Below are positions 33,504-42,526 of a stretch of 64,000 nt of DNA, piece by piece. The translations under genes were made by a program, and so were the position numbers. Where the stretch lies: NCBI RefSeq assembly GCF_003943735.1, contig NZ_RJMV01000004.1, positions 1-64,000 on the forward strand. The letters run 5' to 3'. Positions within the stretch are counted from its first letter, which is position 1, and the number at the start of each line of letters is the position of its first letter. The notes below the pieces were generated by a model. It searched no databases. It was not told where the DNA came from and saw nothing but the letters and a program-made list of their open reading frames with translations. Origin of the DNA: Streptococcus sanguinis (GTDB lineage: Bacteria; Bacillota; Bacilli; Lactobacillales; Streptococcaceae).

Positions 33504-35985
33504 GAATTCTTATTTCTCCTCTTCTTCCATCTAAAGTAACCAGCATGCCAGTTTCTAGCAGCTGAGTTGCATTTTTGGCGCAGACAAGAGCTGGGATCCC
33601 GCATTCACGAGCGACAATGGAGGCATGGCAGAGAACCCCACCATACTCTGTCACAAGACCGCCTAGAATACCGAAAACATAGCTCCAGCCCGTATCTGTA
33701 TAGCGAGTGACAAGAATTTCTCCCGGCTCAATCGTCTCAATATCAGCCAAATCCAAGAGAAGTCGAACCCGACCGGTTACCTGACCGCTACTGGCTGGCA
33801 TTCCCGTCAGCAGAGCTTGACTATCATGGGCCACCTCTTCCAGGTTCATCTTTTTGTCGGTCAAATCGCCTACTGGCTCAAAATTTCGATAGGCTTGGCA
33901 ATAATGCTGATTATCAGCAGCCTCTTCTTGAAGCTGATCGGCAGTTTTTTGCCCTTCCATAAAGGCAGACAGGCTTTCTTTCTTAATGTAAAAAATATCT
34001 TGTTCATTTTTAAGAAAGCCTCGCTTTTCATAGGCTCGGCCGAGTTTGAGGCTAATCTGACGAATGAGGTGGTAATAGCGCGTGGAAATATCCTTGAACT
34101 CCTCCCGCCACCAGAGCAAGTTCCTCAAGTCTTCGCTGATTTTTTCTATCTTTTTCTGCTTGGATCGAGATAGACGAGCCAAATCCAGCTCAGACTCTGA
34201 GCCAGGACTGAGCGAAGATTTGGCCGCTTGGTAGTAAGCAGGGTCAGTGATCAACTGTTGGACCGCTTTCAGAAGCTGATGAGGATCTTCTTCATAACTA
34301 GCTACTCGCAAGTCCAGCTCCCGTGCCGAGTGATAGCCAAAATCTTTTTGGAAATCCTGAACCTTGATGAAATCCGTTCGCTCAGGATATTTTGCAGCCA
34401 ACTGATATAACTCTTCCACCGATAGCTTCAGCCAATCATCTGTCAGTTTCTCGTCTGCCAAAATAAGATCCGCAGCTTCTAGCATCCTAGCTAAAGGCTT
34501 GGTATGCGAAACATTTCCTAACTTGGCAATCAGTTGGAAAAATTCATCGACCGTCAGCCATTTGAGTAGACTGGTCTTTTTCATAGACAGCTGGACCGTA
34601 TTGATGTAGGCCTGCCAGAAATAAGTTACCTCACTGTCTAAATAAACCTGATTTAGCACTAACTGCCAAAGACTCTCGACTTGTTGCAGCGGGGTTTGGT
34701 CGTTCAGTTCTCCTATTTCTTGATGAAGACGGGTAAATTGCTGGCGCAGCTCTTGCAGCTTGTCTGGTGCCTGATACAGAAAAGCCTTAGTTACCTTTTG
34801 CGTTTTCAAGGCTACCCGCAGGAAATTCAAGAGCAAGGCTGGACTTAATTTGCTGGTAAAACCTTGACCTTGGTAGTCTTTATTGACTCCCAGCTCATCA
34901 TCAAAGTCTCGTTCAATATAGCCTGGAATCTGCTCCATGCCTTGCTTGACCACGCCTAAGTTCCAGAAAGGCCGAGCATAATGGAGACGCATCAGCGGCG
35001 GCATAACACCTTCAGGCTCTAGGCCAATAGCCAGCAAAAAGCTGGAAAGTGCCTCTTGCCAAGAATGGCGGTAAAGGCTCCACATCAGGTTGGGACAGGG
35101 CTGAGCCGCCACGCCTCCGTCCCGAAAATTCGCTGTCGTCCAGCGGCCACTGTCGATTTTAGTTGGTACTGTCGTGATGGGCCGAGCCTGTAGTAGATAG
35201 ACTTGCTCTTGTACGGCACACCACTCAATATCCATCGGCCGACCAAAATACGTCACAATCTGCAAAACTTGCTCGTGCAGCTTCTGCAAGACTGGCAGAG
35301 AGATTTCAACATTTTCACACTGGCTCCAGTCTGGCTTGTACCAAGGAAGTGTCAGCTGTTCAGGATTAACTTGACCGCTGACTAAACTTTCAGCCGAGCC
35401 TTTTACATACTCTAATAGCATGGTCTGGTCTTGATTAGTCGCTACGTCTAGGGAAAAACAGACACCGCTGAAGTCAGGCTCTATCTGCTCCTGAATCAGC
35501 ACGGCCATAGCAAAATCCTGCTCAGCCAGACCCTGACGATGCCAATAAGCTAGCGCCTCTGGGTTGAAAAGAGAAAGCAGACAAGAACGAATGCCCTGCT
35601 CAATTTCTGACAGTGTCCGGCAGTTGCCAATCGAGTCATATTGACCGGCAAATGACATGGCCTGTCCGTCTTCTAAAAGGGCACTGCTACGAACGATATA
35701 AACTTGATTTTCCTGAAAAAAAGCTGCTAACTCCTGTAGCCAAGCTGGCTCCAAGGGATATTGCAGCAAACGCTCCGCAATTTCCTCCTTGCCTAAATGA
35801 ATTAACTCTTTAAGTCCTTCTTTTGAGTATTCTGGCAGAGCTGCGTTTAGCCAAGTCATTACTTGGTCCGCAGGCAAAATCAAACCCTTAGGAACCGAAA
35901 GCCCCAGTTGACATAGGTTGATTAACTGATTGATTTTACCGCCATAGACGGCCGAAGGCTCTTTTTCCAGCCATAGTTCTTTCAT
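33490..35985 (-). CDS. RPH/PEP-synthase-like phosphotransferase 2 in lipid operon
   Basis: The product is 831 aa from the ATG at 35985, with GGGAG upstream. The order is the same as in its paralogue at 28639-31122: ATP-grasp with VRSSALLEDGQAMSFAGQ, SGVCFSLD and MDIEWCAVQEQVYLLQARPIT (to about 280), then a long helical acceptor region, then the swivelling domain with GGVLCHASIVARECGIP, His at about 787. No TIM barrel is present. Outside the ATP and His domains the two proteins differ strongly, so they probably phosphorylate different acceptors. The gene starts 14 bases after the CarS-like stop and overlaps pssA. Confidence 0.8.
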   Translation of the reverse strand: MKELWLEKEPSAVYGGKINQLINLCQLGLSVPKGLILPADQVMTWLNAALPEYSKEGLKELIHLGKEEIAERLLQYPLEPAWLQELAAFFQENQVYIVRSSALLEDGQAMSFAGQYDSIGNCRTLSEIEQGIRSCLLSLFNPEALAYWHRQGLAEQDFAMAVLIQEQIEPDFSGVCFSLDVATNQDQTMLLEYVKGSAESLVSGQVNPEQLTLPWYKPDWSQCENVEISLPVLQKLHEQVLQIVTYFGRPMDIEWCAVQEQVYLLQARPITTVPTKIDSGRWTTANFRDGGVAAQPCPNLMWSLYRHSWQEALSSFLLAIGLEPEGVMPPLMRLHYARPFWNLGVVKQGMEQIPGYIERDFDDELGVNKDYQGQGFTSKLSPALLLNFLRVALKTQKVTKAFLYQAPDKLQELRQQFTRLHQEIGELNDQTPLQQVESLWQLVLNQVYLDSEVTYFWQAYINTVQLSMKKTSLLKWLTVDEFFQLIAKLGNVSHTKPLARMLEAADLILADEKLTDDWLKLSVEELYQLAAKYPERTDFIKVQDFQKDFGYHSARELDLRVASYEEDPHQLLKAVQQLITDPAYYQAAKSSLSPGSESELDLARLSRSKQKKIEKISEDLRNLLWWREEFKDISTRYYHLIRQISLKLGRAYEKRGFLKNEQDIFYIKKESLSAFMEGQKTADQLQEEAADNQHYCQAYRNFEPVGDLTDKKMNLEEVAHDSQALLTGMPASSGQVTGRVRLLLDLADIETIEPGEILVTRYTDTGWSYVFGILGGLVTEYGGVLCHASIVARECGIPALVCAKNATQLLETGMLVTLDGRRGEIRIHEEE

Positions 35986-35999
35986 CAAAAACTCCCATA

Positions 36000-36590
36000 T
36001 TACATACGATTTTTTCTAAGCTTAGCCCAGTAGAGCAGACGATTGACTCCTAGATGCGTGCCCGCCCCTAGGATTAGGATGCCCAACATCTTCTGCCAAG
36101 ACAGAGGGATATAGAAAAGCAAGAAAATAATACAGCCAATCAAGGAATCAATCTGGTCTATCCAGATAAAGGTCCATTTCCAGGCATTCTCCGCCGTCTT
36201 GCCTTCTCTGATTTCCAAACGGCGCTTGATAAAACTATTGGGCAGCTCAAACAAAACATAAGCCAGCCCCAAAAGAGCCCCGAGCACCAGATTAAACAAC
36301 ACGGTATTTTCGTAGAAGGCATAAACCAAGTGCAGCTTCTCTAAGGTAGGAATACTCTTCAAGAGCAATCCCCAAAGGATCTGAGCCAAAGCTCCCCAGA
36401 TAATCATGCCAAAGAAACCTTTCCAGGTCTTGTTAGCTCCAAAAAGCCTCTTCCCATCCTTTAAAATCAACCCAGCATCCATTGGTCGATAAGCCGCCTG
36501 CAGCAGTGAAGACTTGCAAAAGATCATATTCAGAACTCCAGCCAGAATGACCGGCATCAGGGTGATATATAAGGCAAGAATCGAATGCAT
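36000..36590 (-). CDS. CarS-like CDP-lipid synthase (CDP-archaeol synthase family)
   Basis: This 196-aa integral membrane protein is the first gene of the operon. Two family signatures are clear. The first is PMDAGLILKDGKRLFGANKT then WKGF (about 36-59). The second is ELPNSFIKRRLEIREGK followed by WIDQIDSLIG (about 115-151). CarS transfers CMP from CTP to an isoprenoid-ether phosphatidic acid in archaea. Bacterial members are poorly studied. Since every streptococcus has CdsA for normal CDP-diacylglycerol, a second enzyme of this type implies a different phospholipid substrate. A TAGGAAA site precedes the ATG. Confidence 0.82.
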   Translation of the reverse strand: MHSILALYITLMPVILAGVLNMIFCKSSLLQAAYRPMDAGLILKDGKRLFGANKTWKGFFGMIIWGALAQILWGLLLKSIPTLEKLHLVYAFYENTVLFNLVLGALLGLAYVLFELPNSFIKRRLEIREGKTAENAWKWTFIWIDQIDSLIGCIIFLLFYIPLSWQKMLGILILGAGTHLGVNRLLYWAKLRKNRM

Positions 36591-36634
36591 ACTTATTTCC
36601 TATTCTTTTTATGAAAATCAGCTTGAAAAGATTA

Positions 36635-36679
36635 AGAGACTTCTCAAACTTTTATGAATTCATTATATCATAAGTCTCT
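36635..36679 (-). promoter_or_regulatory. Promoter and possible operator of the lipid operon
   Basis: An extended -10 TGATATAAT on the minus strand (TATAAT at 36662-36667) lies about 70 bases before the CarS-like ATG, with no good -35. It is bracketed by inverted 8-mers AGAGACTT (36635-36642) and AAGTCTCT (36672-36679). The palindrome ATGAATTCAT (36654-36663) touches the -10. Such symmetry around a start site suggests a repressor site. Confidence 0.45.
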
Positions 36680-36911
36680 AAAGCCCTTACACAACAAACT
36701 GTCAACATCTGTCTCATCTGATAGTCGTGCAAAAAATTCGCTATTCTACATTCTTATTTCTTTTTGTATCTGTAGCTACCATGATTTTTCAAGATATACT
36801 AAGAGTTAGTAGCAACTAAACAAGATTATAGATAATATATCAATCACTCTTCCTTTTATTATAAAATGCTTTTAAAACTTTGTAAAGAAGAGCTTTATGA
36901 TTCAAATTAAA
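36680..36911. other. Gene-free interval upstream of the lipid operon
   Basis: This is AT-rich sequence between the lipid operon promoter and the galE terminator. No open frame, RNA gene or clear element is seen. Confidence 0.4.
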
Positions 36912-36934
36912 AAACCAGCTTTTCAAGCTGGTTT
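36912..36934 (-). terminator. Terminator of the gal operon
   Basis: A perfect stem AAACCAGCTT / AAGCTGGTTT with a 3-base loop is followed on the minus strand by TTTAATTT, 7 bases past the galE stop. Confidence 0.8.
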
Positions 36935-36940
36935 GTCAGT

Positions 36941-37942
36941 TTATTCTCTGTCATCATAGCCATTTGGATGACTGGAATGCCATTTCCAAGCAGTTTCGAT
37001 AATGGTTTCGATATTGTCAAATTTCGGCTGCCAGCCCAGAACTTTTCTGGCCTTCTCAGAGGAAGCAATCAGCGTATCCGGATCACCTGGGCGCCGCTCT
37101 GCTATTTCCAAAGGAATAGGATGGCCGGTCACCTTTCGAGCTGCTTCTACAATCTGCAGGTTGGAGAAACCAGTCGAAGAGCCAAGGTTAAAGGCATCTG
37201 AAGGATGGCCGGCACGTAGATGCTCAACAGCCAAAATATGGGCCTCAGCCAAGTCGAAAGGATGGACATAATCGCGTACATTAGTGCCGTCTGGAGTATC
37301 GTAATCATCGCCAAAGACGGCAATCTTCTCACGTTTGCCCTGAGCCACTTGCAGCACAATGGGCAGCAGATGAGTCTCTGGTCCATGGTCCTCCCCGATT
37401 GAGCCGTCAGGTTTAGCACCGGCCACATTGAAATAACGCAGGGCTACAAACTTAATGCCATAGGCCTGGTCTGCCCAGCGCATAATGGTCTCCATCATGA
37501 GTTTGCTCTCACCATAAGGATTGATAGGCTTTTGAGGAGTCGTTTCCAGAATCGGAACTTCCTCAGGAATGCCATAAGTCGCCGCTGTTGAAGAAAAGAC
37601 AATATTTTTAACGTCGCATTCCTGCATGACCTCCAAGAGAGAAACCATGCCAGCTGTGTTATTGTCAAAATACTTGAGCGGATCTGACATAGACTCTGCC
37701 ACCAGTGAAAAAGCAGCAAAGTGAATGACTGCATCGATAGATGGATGTTTGGCAAAGACATCACGCATAAAGTCCTTATCCGCCAAATCCCCCTCATAAA
37801 AGACCGCTTTCGGATGGACGGCTGCCCTATGGCCAGTCACCAAATTATCAACGACGACTACCTCTTCCTTGCCTGCCGCTACTAGACGGTCTACCATGTG
37901 CGAGCCGATATAGCCAGCTCCACCTAATACTAAAATTGCCAT
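36941..37942 (-). CDS. galE: UDP-glucose 4-epimerase
   Basis: The product is 333 aa from the ATG at 37942, which has AAAGGAAG upstream; a frame extension to 37984 has no site. It interconverts UDP-galactose and UDP-glucose as the last Leloir step and supplies UDP-Gal for wall and capsule glycans. The NAD-binding GGAGYIGSH lies at 8-16, FSSTAATYG gives the catalytic Ser/Thr and YGESK the Tyr/Lys pair. [15 protein letters not shown] is typical of GalE. It is the last gene of galK-(HAD)-galT-galE. Confidence 0.95.
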   Translation of the reverse strand: MAILVLGGAGYIGSHMVDRLVAAGKEEVVVVDNLVTGHRAAVHPKAVFYEGDLADKDFMRDVFAKHPSIDAVIHFAAFSLVAESMSDPLKYFDNNTAGMVSLLEVMQECDVKNIVFSSTAATYGIPEEVPILETTPQKPINPYGESKLMMETIMRWADQAYGIKFVALRYFNVAGAKPDGSIGEDHGPETHLLPIVLQVAQGKREKIAVFGDDYDTPDGTNVRDYVHPFDLAEAHILAVEHLRAGHPSDAFNLGSSTGFSNLQIVEAARKVTGHPIPLEIAERRPGDPDTLIASSEKARKVLGWQPKFDNIETIIETAWKWHSSHPNGYDDRE

Positions 37943-37987
37943 AAAACTTCCTTTCCCTGTTACGCTAGATTCATTATAACACATTTC

Positions 37988-39469
37988 CTAGGGCTGGATG
38001 CCGACGGATTGGACGAAGCGCATGAAAGCTTCCTGCCCCTCCTCTGTTCGCTTGTAAACTCCAGCATCTTCCAGTACTCGGCTGAAAATTTGTCCAACCG
38101 ATGCCTGAACTACTCCTTCCACCGTCTCAGCAGTAACATCTGGATTCTGGTCTTTGAGTTGATTGGCCCACTCCTTATGATAGGCAGCAACCTGACAGTC
38201 TTCTCCCAGCAAGAAAAGTTCCACCTGCTTGAGTTCTTCCTTGAGTCGAGGTGGCAGAATAGCCAGTCCCATGACCTCAATCAAACCAATATTTTCTTTC
38301 TTAATGTGCTGGACATCCCTATGGGGATGGTAAATACCATCTGGATGTTCTGGCGACGTTTGATTGTCCCGCAAGACCAAGTCTAGCTCAAAAGATTCAT
38401 CTTTCCTGCGGGCAATCGGTGTGATGGTATGATGCGGTTCACCCTCAGACTCTGCCAATACCTGCACACTCGGGTCAGAATAGGTCCGCCAAACTTGCAA
38501 GATCTTGTCAGCCAACTCAATCAACTGTTCCTTCTTCTCAGACCTCAGACGAATGACGGACATGGGCCACTTGACAATACCTGCTTCCACCTCATCAAAT
38601 TCGCTAAAAGTAAAGCTACAATCCAGCTCTGCCATTTCCATAGGGAAGGTATGACGTCCGCCCTGATAGTGGTCGTGGGTCAGGATGGAGCCACCAACAA
38701 TAGGCAGGTCGGCGTTGGATCCTGCGAAATAGCCTAGAAAGGTCTCAACGATGTCCAGCAGGCGTTCAAAGGTCAGCCGGCTGATGGACATAGGAAGGTG
38801 CTGGCTGTGCAGAAAGATGCAATGCTCATTAAAGTAGGCATAGGGCGAATACTGGAAGCCCCACTCCTGTCCAGCCAAGTCAAAGCGAATAATCCGATGA
38901 TTGGCGCGAGCTGGGTGGTCCAAGCGCCCTTGGTAACCTTCATTTTCCATGCAAAGCTGGCAGGCTGGATAATGGCTGGTCTTTGCCTTTTTAGCTGCCG
39001 CAATTTCCTTGGGATCCTTTTCTGGCTTAGAGAGATTGATGGTGATTTCCAAATCTCCATATTCAGTCGGTGCTTTGAAAGCAATGTTTTTAGCAATGGC
39101 CTTGACCTTGATATAGTCATTCTTTTGACTAAGCTGGTAAAAATCAGCTACAGCTTGCTCAGGATTGGAGGCATAAGTCGTCCAGAAGTCCCGATTGAGC
39201 TGGCTAGGGGCAGGTGTAATCAAGTTCATGAGCTCAGCTCCGAGGATTTCGCGCGCAGTCTGACTATCCTCAATCGTATCTAATCGAACCGCCTCCTCGA
39301 CCAGCTGGTCCTTGAGGTCAATCAATTCATCCAGATCAGTCTCAACTTCCAAAACACCTTCGCCCACTCGTGCTAAGACACGATTGGTTAGGTAGATTCG
39401 ATCCATTTCCTCAAATGAACTTCCAGCAATGACTTCCGTGATAAATGCATCTAGAACTCCCTGACTCAT
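37988..39469 (-). CDS. galT: UDP-glucose--hexose-1-phosphate uridylyltransferase (Firmicutes type)
   Basis: This 493-aa enzyme, the longer Gram-positive GalT, transfers UMP from UDP-glucose to galactose-1-phosphate. Recognisable segments are [38 protein letters not shown]-like [28 protein letters not shown] and [18 protein letters not shown] precedes the ATG, which overlaps the stop of the HAD gene by 4 bases. It keeps the operon intact despite the frameshift upstream. Confidence 0.95.
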   Translation of the reverse strand: MSQGVLDAFITEVIAGSSFEEMDRIYLTNRVLARVGEGVLEVETDLDELIDLKDQLVEEAVRLDTIEDSQTAREILGAELMNLITPAPSQLNRDFWTTYASNPEQAVADFYQLSQKNDYIKVKAIAKNIAFKAPTEYGDLEITINLSKPEKDPKEIAAAKKAKTSHYPACQLCMENEGYQGRLDHPARANHRIIRFDLAGQEWGFQYSPYAYFNEHCIFLHSQHLPMSISRLTFERLLDIVETFLGYFAGSNADLPIVGGSILTHDHYQGGRHTFPMEMAELDCSFTFSEFDEVEAGIVKWPMSVIRLRSEKKEQLIELADKILQVWRTYSDPSVQVLAESEGEPHHTITPIARRKDESFELDLVLRDNQTSPEHPDGIYHPHRDVQHIKKENIGLIEVMGLAILPPRLKEELKQVELFLLGEDCQVAAYHKEWANQLKDQNPDVTAETVEGVVQASVGQIFSRVLEDAGVYKRTEEGQEAFMRFVQSVGIQP

Positions 39470-40124
39470 TGATTCTCCTTCTTACTTTCTAAATAGTCTC
39501 TGACAGCATCTAAATCTTGAAAAACTTGTTCTGTTTTATTTAAGAAAGACTGTGCTGGCATTTTTAAGTCTGGAATACAAACAACTGGTATCCCAGCTCT
39601 ATACGCTGCTTCAATCCCTGCTTCACTATCCTCTAATACTAAGCAATTCTCTGGTAAAACATTCAAATCACTACAGGCCTTTAAAAATATATCAGGGTAA
39701 GGTTTGCTTCGCTTTAAATCTTTTGCAAAAACTAGATGGTCAAATAGGGACAGTATACCATTACTATCCAAAATTATTCTAGCTCTAGATTCAACACTTG
39801 AAGTTGCTAGAGCGATTGGAATACCTTCTCTTTTCAAAAAAGCAAGCAAATTTTTAGCACCTTTTTTAAATTTACACCTTTGGCTAATATTCGAGCTTCC
39901 AGTTCATAAACTTTTTCCAAGGTTTGGTCAAAGTTCCAAGGTAAATCATAGGTATCTAAAAATCGTTGAACATTCTCCTCTTCCCTATGTCCACTGTATT
40001 CTCTAGAATATGTTTCTTCTGTAAAAGGAATTCCAAAATCTTTAAGCAATTCTTGATAAACTTTTAGAGAAATGATCTCAGTATCAGCTAATAAGCCATC
40101 TAAATCAAATATTACAGCGTCCAT
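39466..40124 (-). pseudogene. HAD/beta-phosphoglucomutase-like hydrolase with -1 frame break
   Basis: Two overlapping frames make one protein of about 219 aa. The first (40124 down to 39834) has the HAD motif DLDGLLADTE and a helical cap. The second (39849 down to 39466) has ALATSS, KRSKPYPDIF and VLEDSEAGIEAA. The break lies in a run TTTAAAAAAGG near 39867. One more A, or a -1 slip on the heptamer A AAA AAG, restores L-K-K-G-A-K-N-L-L-A-F-L. It could be a true frameshift mutation, a sequencing error in the homopolymer, or slippage-dependent expression. It sits between galK and galT, so a sugar-phosphate phosphatase or mutase role is plausible. A good AGGAGAG precedes the ATG. Confidence 0.75.
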
Positions 40125-40135
40125 TTACTTCTCTC

Positions 40136-41314
40136 CTAGTCTAAAACTCGTGTCCCCGATGCAACTTCAGCGATATAGAAGCTTGGAGCGTATCCAACTA
40201 CTTCCTCATAGCGTTTGCCAACTGCTTCTTTGAAAGATTCCACCGCATCCTTACCAACTAAAGCAATGGCGCAGCCACCGAAGCCTGCTCCGGTCATACG
40301 AGCCCCCAAAACACCTTCTTGCTCCCAGGCTGTGTGAACCAAGGTGTCCAGCTCTAGACCAGTCACTTCATAGTCATGCTCCAAAGAAACATGGGACGCA
40401 TTCATGAGACGGCCAAACTTGTCAAGATCGCCTGCCTGCAAAGCTGCCCGTGCTTGCAAAGTCCGTTGATTTTCTAAAACAGCATGGCGAGCCCGTTTGA
40501 GACAATTTTCGTCCTCTATCAGATAGCTATACTCATCAAAGGACCATTCATCCAACTCACCCAAGGTTGCGATAGATAGCTTACGGTTCAGTTCTTCAAC
40601 AGCTTTTTCACACTCAGCACGGCGCTCATTGTACTTAGAGTCAGCCAACTCACGTCGCTTGTTGGTATTCATAATCACTACAACATTGTCCTGGAGATCA
40701 AGCGGTACCAAATCATACTCGAGAGTATTGGTGTCTAGGTAAATAGCCCGCTGGTCAGCTCCCATTCCGATAGCAAACTGGTCCATGATGCCAGAATTAA
40801 CCCCGATAAACTCATTTTCAGTTAATTTACCGATTTTCACTAGGTCCAGACGTTCCAACTGCAAGTCAAAGAGTTTCTCAGCAATGACACCCGTCAAAAG
40901 CTCTAGTGATGCAGAAGAAGACAAGCCAGAACCATTTGGAATATTTCCATAAACATAGACATCCATGCCTCGGTCAATTGTATGACCTGCCTCCTGCAGA
41001 AAATGCAGAACTCCTTTCGGATAGTTGGTCCAGTTATGCTCAGGCTCAAAGTGCAGGTTTTCCAGCGACACTTCAATAATCCCTTTTTCTTCAAAATTCC
41101 CTGAGAAGAATCTCAAGAGCTGATCGTCCCGCTTGCGAGCCGCTCCATAAGTTCCTAGAGAAATCGCAGCAGGAAAAACATGGCCGCCGTTATAGTCCGT
41201 ATGCTCACCGATCAGATTGATCCGACCGGGTGAAAAGAAAGTGTGGTCCGCTTCTACTCCAAAGACCTTGGCAAAATCTGCTCGGACTTGCTCCTCTGAA
41301 ATTAGGTTTGACAT
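40136..41314 (-). CDS. galK: Galactokinase
   Basis: This 392-aa cytoplasmic kinase makes galactose-1-phosphate. Family motifs are [15 protein letters not shown] (substrate, about 27-41), [15 protein letters not shown] (ATP loop) and [13 protein letters not shown] (GHMP motif 3). AAAGGAG precedes the ATG. It is the first gene of the gal operon, divergent from galR across a 194-base regulatory region. Confidence 0.96.
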   Translation of the reverse strand: MSNLISEEQVRADFAKVFGVEADHTFFSPGRINLIGEHTDYNGGHVFPAAISLGTYGAARKRDDQLLRFFSGNFEEKGIIEVSLENLHFEPEHNWTNYPKGVLHFLQEAGHTIDRGMDVYVYGNIPNGSGLSSSASLELLTGVIAEKLFDLQLERLDLVKIGKLTENEFIGVNSGIMDQFAIGMGADQRAIYLDTNTLEYDLVPLDLQDNVVVIMNTNKRRELADSKYNERRAECEKAVEELNRKLSIATLGELDEWSFDEYSYLIEDENCLKRARHAVLENQRTLQARAALQAGDLDKFGRLMNASHVSLEHDYEVTGLELDTLVHTAWEQEGVLGARMTGAGFGGCAIALVGKDAVESFKEAVGKRYEEVVGYAPSFYIAEVASGTRVLD

Positions 41315-41368
41315 AAGCTAAACTCCTTTAAAACGAATAATCGATATTGTAATCGTTTTTTTATCTTT

Positions 41369-41397
41369 ATTATAACTGTTTCCGAGTAAAACTTCAA
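41369..41397 (-). promoter_or_regulatory. galK operon promoter
   Basis: TTGAAG (41392-41397), a 17-base spacer and TATAAT (41369-41374) on the minus strand, 55 bases before the galK ATG. An imperfect palindrome AACGAATAAT...TGTAATCGTT lies between it and the gene. Confidence 0.7.
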
Positions 41398-41401
41398 TAA
41401 A

Positions 41402-41440
41402 TTTAGTAAAATTTTACTTAACAAAATATTTACTAAATTC
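41402..41440. promoter_or_regulatory. Putative GalR operators between galK and galR
   Basis: The palindrome around GTAAAATTTTAC (41402-41421) abuts the galK -35. Related half-sites TTTACTAAAT (from about 41429) and TTTACTAATT (41451-41460) lie next to and inside the galR promoter. A LacI-type dimer binding here would control both directions. Confidence 0.5.
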
Positions 41441-41444
41441 TTCT

Positions 41445-41473
41445 TTGTTATTTACTAATTTTTGAGTTATAAT
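41445..41473 (+). promoter_or_regulatory. galR promoter
   Basis: TTGTTA (41445-41450), a 17-base spacer and TATAAT (41468-41473), 35 bases before the galR ATG. Confidence 0.7.
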
Positions 41474-41508
41474 TTATGTAGACAGTAAATTAAAAAGGAT
41501 CAAATCAA

Positions 41509-42510
41509 ATGGCTACTATCAAAGATATCGCCCAGACTGCTGGTGTTTCTCCCGCAACTGTTTCGAGGGTTTTGAACTATGACAAGTCCATGTCTGTCAG
41601 CGATGAGACGCGTAAGAAGATTTTCGATATCGCTGAACAGCTCAATTACCAAAAAAGCAAAAGGCAGAAAAAGACTGCACCTCAGACCCATCGCATCGCT
41701 ATCGTCGAATGGTACACCGAGCTGGAAGAGCTGGATGATCTCTACTACTACTCCATCCGCTTAGGCATCGAAAAGAAAGCCCAGGAACTGGGCTATGATA
41801 TCGTACGGATTTTCAACAACGACTCTCTGAGCCAGCTAGAACAGATTGACGGCGTCATTGCCATCGGAAAATTCAGCACCAAGCAAGTCAGGGAGCTGGA
41901 GCAATACAGTCCTGCCCTGGTTTTCGTGGATAGCGATACGCTCGACCAAGGCCACAGCTGTGTGACAACGGACTTTGAGCATGCCGTTACTCATGTTCTC
42001 CACCATTTTCTTCAGCAGGGCATTCGAGAAATCGGTATGATTGCTGGACGTGAAGAGACCGCAGACGGAACGACAAGTCTTGACGATCCGCGCTTGGCCT
42101 GCTTCTGCCGTTACCTTAGTGACAAAGGCCTCTATCAGCCGAACTATGTCAAGATAGGAAAATTCTCCTCAGAGTCTGGCTACCAACTAATGAAAGAGCT
42201 CATCAACCAGCAGAACGAACAGATGCCCAAAGCATTCTTCATAGCCAGCGATGCTCTGGCTGTCGGGGCCCTCCGTGCTCTTCAGGAAGCGGGAATAGCT
42301 GTTCCCCAAGATGTCCAGATTATTTCCTTTAATGATACATCCATCGCCAAATACGTCTATCCGCCTCTCAGCACTGTGACAGTCTTTACAGAGGAAATGG
42401 GCAAGCAAGCTCTGCAGATGCTGGACCAGATGATTAAAACTGACGAAAGCCTCATCCCTTACATGATCAAACTCTCTACCAAGCTGACACTAAGAGAAAG
42501 CAGCCATTAA
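41509..42510 (+). CDS. galR: LacI-family galactose repressor
   Basis: This 333-aa DNA-binding regulator has an N-terminal helix-turn-helix ATIKDIAQTAGVSPATVSRV, then the hinge and a periplasmic-binding-protein-like sensor domain (GVIAIGKFS, FVDSD, GMIAGRE, FIASDALAVGALRAL, IISFNDTSIAKYV). AAAGGA precedes the ATG. It is divergent from galKTE, so it most likely represses the Leloir operon and itself until galactose is present. Confidence 0.92.
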   Translation: MATIKDIAQTAGVSPATVSRVLNYDKSMSVSDETRKKIFDIAEQLNYQKSKRQKKTAPQTHRIAIVEWYTELEELDDLYYYSIRLGIEKKAQELGYDIVRIFNNDSLSQLEQIDGVIAIGKFSTKQVRELEQYSPALVFVDSDTLDQGHSCVTTDFEHAVTHVLHHFLQQGIREIGMIAGREETADGTTSLDDPRLACFCRYLSDKGLYQPNYVKIGKFSSESGYQLMKELINQQNEQMPKAFFIASDALAVGALRALQEAGIAVPQDVQIISFNDTSIAKYVYPPLSTVTVFTEEMGKQALQMLDQMIKTDESLIPYMIKLSTKLTLRESSH

Positions 42511-42526
42511 GTTAGAAAGACCGCCT

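Noticed and set aside
28639..35985. Calling the two PEP-synthase-like proteins pyruvate phosphate dikinases or rifampicin resistance enzymes
   Set aside because: The PEP/pyruvate TIM barrel is absent, and the operon is lipid-related rather than resistance- or glycolysis-related.
36941..37984. galE starting at 37984
   Set aside because: The extra 14 residues have no site, whereas the ATG at 37942 has AAAGGAAG and begins the Rossmann fold directly.
41315..41508. AT-rich galK-galR gap as a replication or plasmid origin
   Set aside because: It is fully explained by two divergent promoters and operator-like sites; there are no DnaA boxes or iterons.
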